From assembly GCA_023138975.1 (NCBI GenBank), contig JAGLON010000023.1, positions 62,001 through 126,000 on the forward strand: a stretch of DNA of 64,000 nt. Direction: 5' to 3'. The stretch comes from Candidatus Zixiibacteriota bacterium. Lineage in GTDB: Bacteria > Zixibacteria > MSB-5A5 > GN15 > JAAZOE01. Under the pieces are notes generated by a model. The model saw only the letters and a program-made list of their open reading frames with translations. It had not been told where the DNA came from and searched no databases. Within the stretch, counting starts at the first letter, position 1. Each line of letters opens with the position of its first letter. The position numbers and the translations under genes were made by a program. Shown piece by piece: positions 7,292 through 16,624 of this stretch.

Positions 7292-8386
7292 TTATTCTAT
7301 CCGTTTAGAAAAGCGCATCCACGAGAGGGTGAAGATAATTGCACTGAAAGTTATCATAGCGAATATTTCTCGATAGAGCTCGGCTACTCCAGCTCCCTTC
7401 ATCATTATTCCCCTGACAATCGCCATAAAATAACGGAGAGGATTAAGGTAAGTAATATATTGCACAAAATCGGGCATATTGGAAATCGGAGTAAAGAAAC
7501 CGGAGGTCATTATAGCGAAAACCGAAAAGAACCAGGCAAAAAACATCGCCTGCTGCTGGGTAGCGGTAATAGTCGAAATAAACATTCCGACCCCCAGAGT
7601 CGTAAACAGAAAAACAAACGCCAATCCATATAGCAATACCCATGAACCGGCAAAGGGGATGTTAAACCAGAGAATGCCAAACGCCAGCGCCATTGACATC
7701 TCGACATAGCCCAGTATCGCAAAGGGAATTGTCTTCCCAAAAATGAAGGCTGGAGTTTTTATCGGGGTGACCATCAGTTGTTCGAGCGTTCCTGTTTCCC
7801 GTTCCCGAACAATGGCCATTGAGGTTAGCATGACCGTTATCATGGTCACCAGCACCGCAACAATCCCCGGAACCATAAAATAAACAGACTCCGCCTCCGG
7901 ATTATAAAGACGCTTTTGCCGAAGCTCAATCGGTACCCCTGCTTTCGTTTGCCGGTTGTTGAATTGAGCCGTGATCTGCCCGGCATAGGCCATCGCAATG
8001 GCTGCCGAATTAGCATTAGCGGCATCGACAACAAACCCCGCCGTTATCGGTTTCCGGAGGGTAATATCTGATGAAAACCCACTCGGTATTATCAGAGCTG
8101 CGTCATACTGCCCTGATTTGAATCCGCTATTAATATCCAAAAGCGGAATTTCGGAGTACTCGATATCGAAGTAATCTCCGGCCGATAAAGACTTCACGTA
8201 CTCCCGGGAAAGAGTACTGTTATCAAAATCATATACCGCGGTATGGATATTCTTGACATCAACGTTGATCGCGTATCCAAGGACTATTAATTGAATCATG
8301 GGCAGCAAGAATATCAGTCTGAGCATGTTACGGTCGCGAAAGACCTGATAGAACTCTTTTTTAATTAATGCCAGAATAATTCGCAT
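7292..8386 (-). CDS. ABC-2 type transporter permease (YbhR-like)
   Basis: This is the last gene of a seven-gene minus-strand operon. The ~364-residue protein begins with 'IKKEFYQVFRDRNMLRL', a first membrane helix and a large periplasmic domain (residues ~45-170). Then come five helices, the ABC-2 motif 'VRERETGTLEQLMVTP' near residue 195 and 'NPLRYFMAIVRGIMMKG' near the end. These are the features of drug/polymer exporter permeases such as E. coli YbhR. I chose ATG 8386, four bases after the preceding stop, over a TTG at 8398 that would overlap it. It probably pairs with the next permease as a heterodimer. Confidence 0.88.
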   Translation of the reverse strand: MRIILALIKKEFYQVFRDRNMLRLIFLLPMIQLIVLGYAINVDVKNIHTAVYDFDNSTLSREYVKSLSAGDYFDIEYSEIPLLDINSGFKSGQYDAALIIPSGFSSDITLRKPITAGFVVDAANANSAAIAMAYAGQITAQFNNRQTKAGVPIELRQKRLYNPEAESVYFMVPGIVAVLVTMITVMLTSMAIVRERETGTLEQLMVTPIKTPAFIFGKTIPFAILGYVEMSMALAFGILWFNIPFAGSWVLLYGLAFVFLFTTLGVGMFISTITATQQQAMFFAWFFSVFAIMTSGFFTPISNMPDFVQYITYLNPLRYFMAIVRGIMMKGAGVAELYREIFAMITFSAIIFTLSWMRFSKRIE

Positions 8387-8390
8387 TCCG

Positions 8391-9497
8391 TTACCCAATC
8401 TTTATCTTAAATTTCTTAGCCGCTAAACCGAGTAATATCAACGTTATTATCATCAAAGCCACCGCTTGAGGCCAGAGGACTTCAAGCCCCGCCCCTTTTA
8501 GCATAATACCTCTAATCACCTGAATAAAATACCGAGCCGGAATAGCATGAGTTATTACCTGAAGAACTGCCGGCATATTTTTAATTTCAAAAATAAAACC
8601 GGACAACATCACAGACGGCAGCATCGTCGCTGTCAAGGCTGCCATCATCGCCAATTGTTGGGTATTGACCAAAGTTGAGATTAATACACCCAATGATAAA
8701 GAGGCAATTATGTATATCACTCCAATAATCAATAACAGCACGGCAGATCCAATCATCGGCACCCCAAAGTGCCAGACTGCGAAAACATAAACAAACACCC
8801 CGTCGAGAATCGCGAGACCGATATATGGAATTACTTTCCCCATGATTATTTGACGGGGAGTTACCGGAGATGTCAAGAGCTGCTCCATCGTACCGGTTTC
8901 CTTTTCGCGAGCTATCGTAATTGATGTCAACAATGCCGAGATCATCATAAGAATCACCGCGACTAATCCGGGCACAAAGAAATGAGATGATTTTAAATCG
9001 GGATTATACAGCACCTGCAAAGATAATGTCACACCGGGGATAACTGTTTCCGGAGGCATCTGACTAATTAAAAACTGATTGAATATCACAGCTGAATAAC
9101 TCGAGGCGGCTGAGGACATATTCGCATCGGCGCCGTCGATTAACATGCCCACTTGAAATTCAGATCGGTCAATAACTGCCTTTGAAAAACCCGGTCGAAT
9201 AATCATAACGGCTATCGCATCGGTCAGCTTCAGCACTTTCTCGGGATCAGACAATTCCGGCCTGGACTGCGACTGAATAAAATAGCCGGAATGATAAAAA
9301 CGATTGATTAACTCACGCGATTCAGAGGAATTGTCATAGTCAAGAACCGCCAGTTTAATATTATTGATATCCAGATTTACCGCATAGCCATATAACAAAG
9401 TCATCAACACCGGCATCATTAACGCGATAAAAAGCGATCTGCGATCTCGCAGTATATGCCGAACTTCTTTGACGGCGATAGTCACTATCTTACCCAT
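8391..9497 (-). CDS. ABC-2 type transporter permease (YbhS-like)
   Basis: The ~368-residue protein has the same architecture as its downstream partner: 'AVKEVRHILRDRRSLFIALMMP', a first helix near residue 25, a long extracytoplasmic loop, 'AREKETGTMEQLLTSPV' near residue 200 and 'IPARYFIQVIRGIMLKG' near the C terminus. ATG 9497 was preferred over GTG 9506 because GAGTG precedes it at a usable distance. Either start overlaps the upstream ATPase gene, indicating translational coupling. With the other permease it should form the membrane channel of the exporter. Confidence 0.88.
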   Translation of the reverse strand: MGKIVTIAVKEVRHILRDRRSLFIALMMPVLMTLLYGYAVNLDINNIKLAVLDYDNSSESRELINRFYHSGYFIQSQSRPELSDPEKVLKLTDAIAVMIIRPGFSKAVIDRSEFQVGMLIDGADANMSSAASSYSAVIFNQFLISQMPPETVIPGVTLSLQVLYNPDLKSSHFFVPGLVAVILMMISALLTSITIAREKETGTMEQLLTSPVTPRQIIMGKVIPYIGLAILDGVFVYVFAVWHFGVPMIGSAVLLLIIGVIYIIASLSLGVLISTLVNTQQLAMMAALTATMLPSVMLSGFIFEIKNMPAVLQVITHAIPARYFIQVIRGIMLKGAGLEVLWPQAVALMIITLILLGLAAKKFKIKIG

Positions 9498-10227
9498 TGT
9501 TATCACTCGCTAAAATCAATGAGATGAATGTTTCCTGCAAGTTAGGCTGATTGTACTTTTTGATTATATCTCCCGGTGTCCCCAGTTCTATGATGCGCCC
9601 CCGGTGCATTATCGATATCCTACGGCAGAATTCCGCCTCATCCATATAATGCGTTGTCACAAATAAAGTGGTTCCCTTATCGGCCAGCTTATAAAGCGTC
9701 TCCCAAAATCGGCGCCTGAAGACCGGATCAACTCCACCGGTCGGCTCATCCAAAAACAGGATTTTCGGCTCATGAAGAATCGCGGCGCCCAGAGCCAACC
9801 TCTGCCGCCATCCGACCGGAAGCGATCCCGCTGGTCGATCAATAAATTCTCCCAGACTCAACAGCTCAGAAACACTTTCAATTCTTACCTTAAGCCTGTC
9901 TCCGAACAATCCGTAAAGCGAGCCATAAAACACCAGATTTTCTTTTCCGGTTAAATCCGGGTAAAGAGAGAATTTTTGCGACATGTACCCGATTGATGAT
10001 TTTATTTTTTCATTCTCTTTTATGATGTCATGCCCGGCTACAATTCCATCACCCGAAGTAGGCAATAGAAGTCCGCACAGCATCCTGATGGCGGTTGTTT
10101 TTCCGGCACCGTTAGCACCCAGAAATCCGAATATTTCACCTGTTTCCACTTTCAGGCTGATCGAATCAACCGCGGTAAAATCACCGAATTTCTTTGTTAG
10201 ATTATTAACAACAACAGCTGCGTTCAT
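9490..10227 (-). CDS. ABC transporter ATP-binding protein (second ATPase)
   Basis: This 245-residue nucleotide-binding domain has Walker A GANGAGKTT (~residue 40), Walker B ILFLDEPTGGVD (~163) and an H-loop TTHYMDEAE (~196). Its signature motif is LPVGWRQRLALG instead of the usual LSGGxxQ. The same kind of altered signature is known from one half of E. coli YbhF. Here the two halves are separate genes, this one starting one base after the stop of the other. It powers the ABC-2 permeases encoded just downstream. Confidence 0.9.
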   Translation of the reverse strand: MNAAVVVNNLTKKFGDFTAVDSISLKVETGEIFGFLGANGAGKTTAIRMLCGLLLPTSGDGIVAGHDIIKENEKIKSSIGYMSQKFSLYPDLTGKENLVFYGSLYGLFGDRLKVRIESVSELLSLGEFIDRPAGSLPVGWRQRLALGAAILHEPKILFLDEPTGGVDPVFRRRFWETLYKLADKGTTLFVTTHYMDEAEFCRRISIMHRGRIIELGTPGDIIKKYNQPNLQETFISLILASDNNG

Positions 10228-10228
10228 C

Positions 10229-11137
10229 TCAATTACCCATCATCTGAATAAAAACATCTTCCAACTCCGGCTCAATTTGCGCGAGTGAGGAAAATTCAAT
10301 ATTCCGGTCTGCCAAAGTCTCTGAGATATCTTCGGTCTTTGACAAATTGTCGGAATAAATATGTATAGAAGCGCCAAACCGCCGTGCCACTATTCCTTCA
10401 ATTGAATTAAGAGCCTCCATCGTATCCACCGTCGGCTTAACCTGCAAGGTATATACAAAACCTGAATACATTGCGGTCAACTCTTCCGGAGTACCTTCGG
10501 TCAATTTCTTTCCGTGATGAATAAATACAGCCCGGTCGGACATAACAACTTCATCCATATAGGGCGTCGAAACCAAAATCGATGCACCTTCATCTCTTAG
10601 CTTTTTTAGAATATCCCAAAATTGACGGCGAGAGAGCGGGTCAACTCCGGTCGTAGGTTCATCCAGAATCAGAATTTTCGGATCATGAATCAAGGCACAG
10701 CTAAGTGCCAGTTTCTGTTTCATTCCTCCCGAAAGATTTGACGCCCGTCTTTTGCGAAATGGTCCAAGATTTGAAAACTCATAAAGAAACTCCTTTTTAC
10801 GCGAGAACTCCTTTTTTGATATCTCAAATAAACCGGCGTAAAATTTCAAATTTTCCTCAACCGTCAAATCCGGATACAAAGAAAAGTTTTGCGGCATATA
10901 GCCCAGTAATTTCTTTATCTCTTCAAAATCATATCTTAGGTTTATACTGCCAAACGATACCTCGCCGCGTTCAAAATCAAGCAAACCGCACATCAATCGA
11001 AGAAGTGAGGTTTTACCCGCTCCATCAGGACCGACCAAAGCCAGAATTTTACCGGATTCATTGGAAAAGCTGACATCATCAACAGCGACAATATCTCCGT
11101 ACGATTTCACTATATGTTCAACGGAAATTGAACTCAT
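10229..11137 (-). CDS. ABC transporter ATP-binding protein (first ATPase)
   Basis: This 302-residue ATPase has Walker A GPDGAGKTS (~36), the canonical signature LSGGMKQKLAL (~140), Walker [14 protein letters not shown] (~160) and H-loop STPYMDE. A C-terminal ~80-residue extension ('VKPTVDTMEALNSIEG..') resembles the tail of exporter ATPases of the CcmA/DrrA kind. It overlaps the upstream membrane-fusion gene by four bases. With its canonical signature it probably forms the complete ATP site opposite the degenerate partner. Confidence 0.9.
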   Translation of the reverse strand: MSSISVEHIVKSYGDIVAVDDVSFSNESGKILALVGPDGAGKTSLLRLMCGLLDFERGEVSFGSINLRYDFEEIKKLLGYMPQNFSLYPDLTVEENLKFYAGLFEISKKEFSRKKEFLYEFSNLGPFRKRRASNLSGGMKQKLALSCALIHDPKILILDEPTTGVDPLSRRQFWDILKKLRDEGASILVSTPYMDEVVMSDRAVFIHHGKKLTEGTPEELTAMYSGFVYTLQVKPTVDTMEALNSIEGIVARRFGASIHIYSDNLSKTEDISETLADRNIEFSSLAQIEPELEDVFIQMMGN

Positions 11138-12018
11138 GGTATACGAACTGCTACCGGCATTCCGATTTTCAAGGACTCGTCAAGATTTGGAATACTGATT
11201 TTAATAGCGTAGACCAAATCTGCCCGAGCTTCTTTGGTTTGGATATTCTTGGGAGTAAACTCCGCTTTCGGAGAAACCCATACAATCGTACCATGGATGG
11301 GAGCTTCGCGTCCGTCTTCCGGATCAATCTCTGCCTGCCCCCCTATTTTTATGCGGGTTAAGTCACTTGGCGGAATATAAATTTTCACTTCAACCGTATC
11401 TAATCGAGCGATTTTAATCAGCGCTTTCCCCGGTGAGGCCAACTCACCAGCTTCCACAAAGGTTTCGATAATCGTTCCATCAAGTGGCGCAAGCGGACGA
11501 CAATCGGATAATCGCTTCTCTAATAGTTTAATCTCAGCCTCTACCCTTGCTAATTCAGCTTCGGTCCCTCTCAACCCCACCAAGGACGTCTTTTCCGCTA
11601 ACTTAGCCTGTGAGTAACTGTTCTCGACCTTATCATACTGTTGTTGATTGGCAGAGCCAGTTTTTAAAAGCCGACTTATACGGTTAAACTCTTTTGCCGC
11701 CAACTCTTTTGACAGCCGGACCTTTTCAATTATCAAGCTGTCACCGGACAGTTTCACCAAAACAGCGTATCGAACCGCATTAGCTTGCCGTAGCTGAAGA
11801 ACAGATGTCACCGTATCAATGATAGCAATAACATCGCCAGATACAATCCGATCGCCCTTGGCGACCATCAGACTCTCGATTGTTCCCGAGGCTTGCGCTG
11901 AAACAATTACTTCCGTAGCCTCAATCATACCGGATCCGGCTGGGGTTTCGTCTCCATTTCCGCATGCGGCAAGAATGAGTGGAAGAAGAACAAAGAGGTA
12001 TATAATATTCTTTTTCAT
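11134..12018 (-). CDS. HlyD-family periplasmic adaptor lipoprotein (YbhG-like)
   Basis: This 294-residue protein is a membrane fusion protein with a lipobox LILAACGNGDE (Cys ~19). A biotinyl-lipoyl-like half (VSAQASGTIESLMVAKGDRI) is followed by an alpha-helical hairpin (~residues 85-165) and the second lipoyl half with 'PLDGTIIETFVEAGE', then a beta-barrel domain. It links the ABC-2 inner-membrane exporter to the TolC-type channel encoded immediately upstream; the two genes overlap by four bases. The substrate is unknown. Confidence 0.9.
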   Translation of the reverse strand: MKKNIIYLFVLLPLILAACGNGDETPAGSGMIEATEVIVSAQASGTIESLMVAKGDRIVSGDVIAIIDTVTSVLQLRQANAVRYAVLVKLSGDSLIIEKVRLSKELAAKEFNRISRLLKTGSANQQQYDKVENSYSQAKLAEKTSLVGLRGTEAELARVEAEIKLLEKRLSDCRPLAPLDGTIIETFVEAGELASPGKALIKIARLDTVEVKIYIPPSDLTRIKIGGQAEIDPEDGREAPIHGTIVWVSPKAEFTPKNIQTKEARADLVYAIKISIPNLDESLKIGMPVAVRIP

Positions 12019-13400
12019 GGTGTAACTCCGGTCGTTTTATCCGAGCCTATGGCATAGAGGAAATCATTCTCGGCCCGATAAAATGAAATTATTGATGCTT
12101 CGTATCTTTTTTCAGCAGTTGTGAGCTCAGCCTCCATCTCCAGAAGGCGGTTCACCGACAAATTTCCCTCTTTTTGTTTTTGCTGAGCAAGAGCATACTT
12201 CCGTCGGGCAAATTGCAGTTCTCGTTGTACTATTTCATAAGAGGAAAAACTTTTCAGCGTATTGTTATAGGCAATCTTAGCCTTCAAGACCAATGCTTCT
12301 TCCATCGCTCTATAGGACATTTCCAGCGAGGATGCTTTGGCTCGCGCAGATTTAACCGCATACGAAGTTTCTCTTCCGAGATTAAAACTCCAATTTAGAC
12401 TGATACCGGCACTGAAGTAATCATTCCAGGATTTGTTAAACATATCCTGATTGGGCATGCCGTACGAGTACCCTGCGAATCCGGAGATGTTTGGAAAATA
12501 GGCCGCCCGTCTCTCAGAAGCAGCTTCATCGGCCGCCTTAATTACGTGAACAAGACGGCTTAATTCAGGCCGCCCCGCCACACCTGATAGAGTTTGCGAT
12601 GAATAGGCTGGCTTTGTTGGAATCTCTAATGCCTTCGAGGGAACGATTTCAATCGAGAGATTAGTTTCTCCAATTACATTTTTAAGCACATCGGAAGCAT
12701 TTATGAAATTCGTTTTCATATCGCTTAATGAGCGGCTTCCTGTTTCATAGGCAAGCATGGTTTCCAGAATATCGAGCGAATCGGCAAGGCCGCTTTGATA
12801 CAAATTCTCGACATTCTGGCGAATTATATCTAACCGCACCATTGAGGCTTCGGTTGCTTTAACACTAACATCAGCCGCCATCAGTTGATAGTAAACATCC
12901 TTACTGACATGAATAGTCTGCAGTCTTATGGTACTAAACTGAAGCCGGGACGCAGCTAATTGCTCCTTAGTCATTCGAATCCGGGATGAGATTTTACCTC
13001 CGGTAAAAATAGGAACAGACAAAGTGACGTCGGTTTGATACTGCTCTTTGGAACCTATTTCCTTTGAAAAAAGCGATGTGGTAATTGACTGAAGCTCACT
13101 GATAAACCGGGCTTTGGAGTTGATTGAAAGCGATGGATAGCGGTAACTTCTGGCCCGATAATTATCAAACACAACTGCGGTTGTATCAAAGGCGGCCGCT
13201 TTAAGTGACTTATTATTCATAAGCGCGCGGTCAACCGCTTCATCAAGTGTCAATGATACTCTTTGAGCCGAACTGTTCCCGGCAATAATGATTAAACTTA
13301 AGAGCGCCGCTGTGAGAAAAGTAAAACTACTTCTTCTCCAGACCGCGCATAAATAGCCGAACCACTTCGGCCGGTCTTTTTCGGAGAAAAGTTTCCTCAT
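12015..13400 (-). CDS. TolC-family outer-membrane efflux channel (ABC operon)
   Basis: From ATG 13400 the product has 461 residues. It has a long positively charged N-region, a hydrophobic core FLTAALLSLIIIA and a cleavage site near NSSA-Q. It then shows two OEP repeats with the typical 'LTLDEAVDRALMNN..' opening and 'LEMSYRAMEEALVLKAKIAYN' coiled coils. ATG 13400 was chosen because GGGAG lies seven bases upstream; a frame extension to 13436 has no such site. The start lies inside the 3' end of the TetR gene (74-base overlap), an unusually long overlap that suggests coupling or an ancestral fusion of reading frames. It serves as the outer-membrane exit of the exporter. Confidence 0.85.
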   Translation of the reverse strand: MRKLFSEKDRPKWFGYLCAVWRRSSFTFLTAALLSLIIIAGNSSAQRVSLTLDEAVDRALMNNKSLKAAAFDTTAVVFDNYRARSYRYPSLSINSKARFISELQSITTSLFSKEIGSKEQYQTDVTLSVPIFTGGKISSRIRMTKEQLAASRLQFSTIRLQTIHVSKDVYYQLMAADVSVKATEASMVRLDIIRQNVENLYQSGLADSLDILETMLAYETGSRSLSDMKTNFINASDVLKNVIGETNLSIEIVPSKALEIPTKPAYSSQTLSGVAGRPELSRLVHVIKAADEAASERRAAYFPNISGFAGYSYGMPNQDMFNKSWNDYFSAGISLNWSFNLGRETSYAVKSARAKASSLEMSYRAMEEALVLKAKIAYNNTLKSFSSYEIVQRELQFARRKYALAQQKQKEGNLSVNRLLEMEAELTTAEKRYEASIISFYRAENDFLYAIGSDKTTGVTP

Positions 13401-13947
13401 CTTCAATCTCCCATACTTGGTTAGCCATTGGTGCAATAAATAGATAGAATAGATTCATACCTATAAACGAGAGAATCACCTGCTTCGGATCAACCTTCCG
13501 ATAATGCCCTGATTCGATACCTTCGCCAATAAATTTCTGAATCATCTTTGGAACCTGGCGACGGGACAGAGTCTCAGAAAAAAGATCACGAGCAAATTTC
13601 CCGCCTCCAGCCAATTCCCTTAAAAGAATATTTATAAATCGCCGATCTGCACAAAACACAGTATTGTAGTACTCCGAAAGAGACAGCAAAAACGATTCAA
13701 GGTCGGTAAAATCATCAATTTTCTGTGTAATAAGTTCACTCAGATTCTCGATTTTATCACTGAGTATCAAGCGGTAAAGGTTTTCCTTGGAAGAAAAATG
13801 ATAGTAAATCATCGCTTTATTAACAGTCGCTCGACGGGCAATAATATCAACCCGGGCTCCGGCAAAGCCTGACTCCGCAAATTCGTCAATAGCCGCTTCA
13901 TAAATCTTGCTTTTACTCACACTATCAATGTCTTTACTTCTCGCCAT
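13327..13947 (-). CDS. TetR/AcrR family regulator of the ABC exporter operon (CecR-like position)
   Basis: This 206-residue regulator has the N-terminal TetR helix-turn-helix at ~residues 15-58 (IYEAAIDEFAESGFAGARVD.. then TVNKAMIYYHF). A C-terminal helical ligand domain ends PAEVVRLFMRGLEKK. As first gene of the operon it most likely represses its own promoter and the exporter genes, much as CecR controls ybhGFSR in E. coli. Inverted repeats suited to a TetR dimer lie directly upstream (13958-14033). Confidence 0.88.
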   Translation of the reverse strand: MARSKDIDSVSKSKIYEAAIDEFAESGFAGARVDIIARRATVNKAMIYYHFSSKENLYRLILSDKIENLSELITQKIDDFTDLESFLLSLSEYYNTVFCADRRFINILLRELAGGGKFARDLFSETLSRRQVPKMIQKFIGEGIESGHYRKVDPKQVILSFIGMNLFYLFIAPMANQVWEIEDEETFLRKRPAEVVRLFMRGLEKK

Positions 13948-13957
13948 AAACCAACCA

Positions 13958-14033
13958 TTTAGTTAAAAAATCTATTTAAATAGATACTCATAATTAGTCG
14001 GAAGGTCAAGTCTTTTCTTAACTAAACAGTTAA
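13958..14033. promoter_or_regulatory. Candidate operator region for the TetR regulator
   Basis: Three symmetrical elements lie in the 143-bp gap upstream of the TetR gene. They are a perfect 14-bp palindrome TCTATTTAAATAGA (13971-13984), the 9-base arms TTTAGTTAA (13958-13966) and TTAACTAAA (14018-14026) in inverted orientation, and TTAACT-AAAC-AGTTAA (14018-14033). TetR dimers bind such palindromes; which one is the real operator is not known. Confidence 0.5.
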
Positions 14034-14090
14034 TTAATATTCAAGAACAAAGACAACTCTTTGTCTTACAGGAATTAATATCCTTTGATT

Positions 14091-15554
14091 TTATCGAGAA
14101 AAGATCAATTCAAGACGTCTATTTTTGGCTCGGCCAGCAGAAGTTTGATTAGAAGCGATAAACTTTGTCTCTCCTCGTCCGGCGGTAGTCATCCTGTCAG
14201 CAGATATTCCCTGGGTTATAAGCCAGTCACGCATCCGATTGGCCCGCCTGACCGAAACAGTCTGATTAGCCTCAGCCGGTCCGATATTATCAGTGTAGCC
14301 GTTGATCTTGAATTTCACATCGGTGAGAATCAGAAGCTTTTTGATTAACGGCTGTAAACGCTGTTTCGTCCGCTCGTCAACTTCAAATGAACCGGGCTCA
14401 TAATCCACGTTAACAACAATCGGTCTGCGCAGGAAGCTGACATCAATACAACCTCGCCGATCCACCTCAATACCCAGTTTCGTTTCGGGGCAATCATCGA
14501 GACCGTCATAGACTCCATCGCTGTCACCGTCGGTCGGACAACCATTTTCATCGACTAAGGCCCCTTCGGGACCATCCATGCAGTTATCGCTATAGTCAGG
14601 AACACCATCATAATCAGAATCAATTGGACAGCCGTAAATATCCACATACCCAACCGCGCGATGTGATGTTCGAGGGCAATCATCGAGGCCGTCAAGGACC
14701 CCATCGCCGTCGGAATCAGTCGGACAGCCGTCTTTGTCAACATAAGCTCCCGGGGGTGTATTGGTACAGTCATCGTACCGATCATTTACACCATCGCCAT
14801 CGGAATCACGCTCGGCTGGTTTCGGCTTGGCAGCCTTTGTATCGTCCTCTTCCCATGATTTTGATGAGGGCCACACCGGAGGCAGCGGGTCGCGCCTGCG
14901 TCCTCCCCCGAAGAGATACGATAGCGTAATATTGGCTCGCATCATACTCTTTCCGCGTAGGTCATTAGTCGAATCGCTGAATGAGGTACCGACTCCGGTG
15001 AGGAAGTCGTACGATGTTTTCAGATTCAGCGCCAGTTTGGAGGATGGACGTATTTCTATTCCGAGTCCGAGACTGAAATACATTTCGGCGGCCGTGAAAT
15101 CGATCGGATTATTGTTGCCGTCTTTCACTTTAATAATCGTATCGGCGACGGGATCCTTAACTTTCCAGACCATATAACCTAACCCGCCGCTAATAAAGGG
15201 CCGGAAGAGCCCGCGCGATTTTATTCGTAAATCAACATCGAACCCGGCTCGAATGGAAGAAAATTTAAGCTCGGCGTTATTTTTATCGGCGAAGAATCCA
15301 AAATTCCCCGAGGCAGTACTGTCCGAATAGTTATTCATTGGTAGAATACTAAACGACAGCAGAAGATTACGCCCGTCAAGCCCTGCCGCAAAACCTATTC
15401 CTTGATTAAAAGTAAACTTCGGGCTATCGGGAGCATTGAGATTACCTACGCCATAGACAATCCCCACCCGGTAATGTGGTTTTTCTTCCGAAGCGAAAAC
15501 AATCCCGGTAAGAAGAAAGGTAACCGCTATAAAAATAATAATTCTTCGCATCAT
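14091..15554 (-). CDS. OmpA-family outer-membrane protein with thrombospondin type-3 repeats
   Basis: This 487-residue protein has a signal peptide (cleavage near IVFAS-E, residue ~21) and an N-terminal ~200-residue region of alternating strands that looks like an eight-stranded barrel. About four TSP3-type calcium-binding repeats follow (DSDGDGVNDRYDDC, DSDGDGVLDGLDDCP, DSDYDGVPDYSDNC, GDSDGVYDGLDDCP; residues ~245-375). The C terminus is an OmpA peptidoglycan-binding domain with 'INGYTDNIGPAEANQTVSVRRA' elements and 'GRGETKFIASN'. It anchors the outer membrane to the cell wall. The small hairpin ACAAAGA-CAAC-TCTTTGT at 14047-14064 may end the transcript. Confidence 0.92.
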   Translation of the reverse strand: MMRRIIIFIAVTFLLTGIVFASEEKPHYRVGIVYGVGNLNAPDSPKFTFNQGIGFAAGLDGRNLLLSFSILPMNNYSDSTASGNFGFFADKNNAELKFSSIRAGFDVDLRIKSRGLFRPFISGGLGYMVWKVKDPVADTIIKVKDGNNNPIDFTAAEMYFSLGLGIEIRPSSKLALNLKTSYDFLTGVGTSFSDSTNDLRGKSMMRANITLSYLFGGGRRRDPLPPVWPSSKSWEEDDTKAAKPKPAERDSDGDGVNDRYDDCTNTPPGAYVDKDGCPTDSDGDGVLDGLDDCPRTSHRAVGYVDIYGCPIDSDYDGVPDYSDNCMDGPEGALVDENGCPTDGDSDGVYDGLDDCPETKLGIEVDRRGCIDVSFLRRPIVVNVDYEPGSFEVDERTKQRLQPLIKKLLILTDVKFKINGYTDNIGPAEANQTVSVRRANRMRDWLITQGISADRMTTAGRGETKFIASNQTSAGRAKNRRLELIFSR

Positions 15555-15606
15555 CTTAGTTTGTCGAATCTATACCCATAAATCAATTAAAAAGTATTAT
15601 CTAATA

Positions 15607-16578
15607 TCATCCCTGTGCCAAAGCATACTCAGCCGCTCCGTACAATGGCAGCTCCGTATCCGTTATAATTTTTATCGGTATCTTTTCCAAGATACTTTCA
15701 TGAGCGCTGTGATTACAGAACAATTCTCCAAATCGCTTTTTATCTAACATTGACTGCAATCGAGGAACTATCCCTCCCCCGATAATCACGCCTCCGGTCG
15801 TCAGAGCCTTTAGGGCCATATTGGATGCTTCAATTGCCAATGTATCCAAAAACAGTTGAACCGCCTTTACGGCTAATTTATCCGAATCAGCCAAAGCCCG
15901 CTCAACTATAATACTTCCCGGATCAGAACATAATATTATCGCCTCGTCGATTGATTCTCCTGCATCAAAAACCAAATAGGAATAAATATTGAAAATGCCC
16001 GGACCAGAAAGTACATCTTCGACAATAACCCGGCTCTTACTTTTTCTCAGAAAATCCCATAGCCGCACGGTTGTACCGTCAGATGGAGTAAAGAGCGCAT
16101 GCCCTCCTTCGCTCGCTACCGGAACCGCTTTCCCTTCGGTTCTGATAATCATCGCTTCACCAAGACCGGTACCGGGGGAAATCAGAACCTGGTTTCCGCT
16201 ACCATCAAAAATCCCCTCTTGAATAATATCAAAAGAATCATCACCCATATTATCGAGTCCCGCAGCGGCGGAGAACAAGTCGTTCAACAGCAAAACCGAA
16301 TCAATAGAAAAACGCCGTTTTAATTCATCGGCTTCTATTGCCCAGTTTAGATTTGTCATCCGGCAGGTATCTCCGGAGATCAGCCCGGCCGCTGCAATCG
16401 CCAGTGTTTTAACCGGGCCAAAGGAGACATCGCTAAGGAATTGATTCAGCGCATCGGAAAAAGACTCAAAGGCTTCGTTTTCATACCGGGTAACCGACGA
16501 TAATATTATTCCGCCGGACTCACCCGAGACCGAAGCAAAAACTGTTTTGGTGCCGCCGACATCAGCCGCAATCACCAT
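15607..16578 (-). CDS. glk: Glucokinase
   Basis: Glucokinase phosphorylates glucose to glucose-6-phosphate with ATP. From ATG 16578 the 323-residue product starts MVIAADVGGTKT, the phosphate-1 loop, and shows PGTGLGEA (~residue 137) and the sugar-binding SEGGHALF (~155), the pattern of the bacterial Glk (PF02685) family rather than typical ROK kinases, which carry a zinc motif absent here. A clear GGAGGG eight bases before ATG 16578 decides this start; an upstream ATG at 16641 lies in a repeat. The neighbouring phosphoglucose isomerase and ribulose-phosphate epimerase genes suggest a loose glycolysis/pentose-phosphate neighbourhood. Confidence 0.87.
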   Translation of the reverse strand: MVIAADVGGTKTVFASVSGESGGIILSSVTRYENEAFESFSDALNQFLSDVSFGPVKTLAIAAAGLISGDTCRMTNLNWAIEADELKRRFSIDSVLLLNDLFSAAAGLDNMGDDSFDIIQEGIFDGSGNQVLISPGTGLGEAMIIRTEGKAVPVASEGGHALFTPSDGTTVRLWDFLRKSKSRVIVEDVLSGPGIFNIYSYLVFDAGESIDEAIILCSDPGSIIVERALADSDKLAVKAVQLFLDTLAIEASNMALKALTTGGVIIGGGIVPRLQSMLDKKRFGELFCNHSAHESILEKIPIKIITDTELPLYGAAEYALAQG

Positions 16579-16624
16579 CGCAAAACCCTCCGAGAAAAAA
16601 GAGTTCAGTTGGGAAGGTTCACTT

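Noticed and set aside
13327..13436. Frame extension of the TolC gene up to 13436
   Set aside because: ATG 13400 has GGGAG at the right distance and gives a normal signal peptide; the extension adds only residues overlapping the TetR gene.
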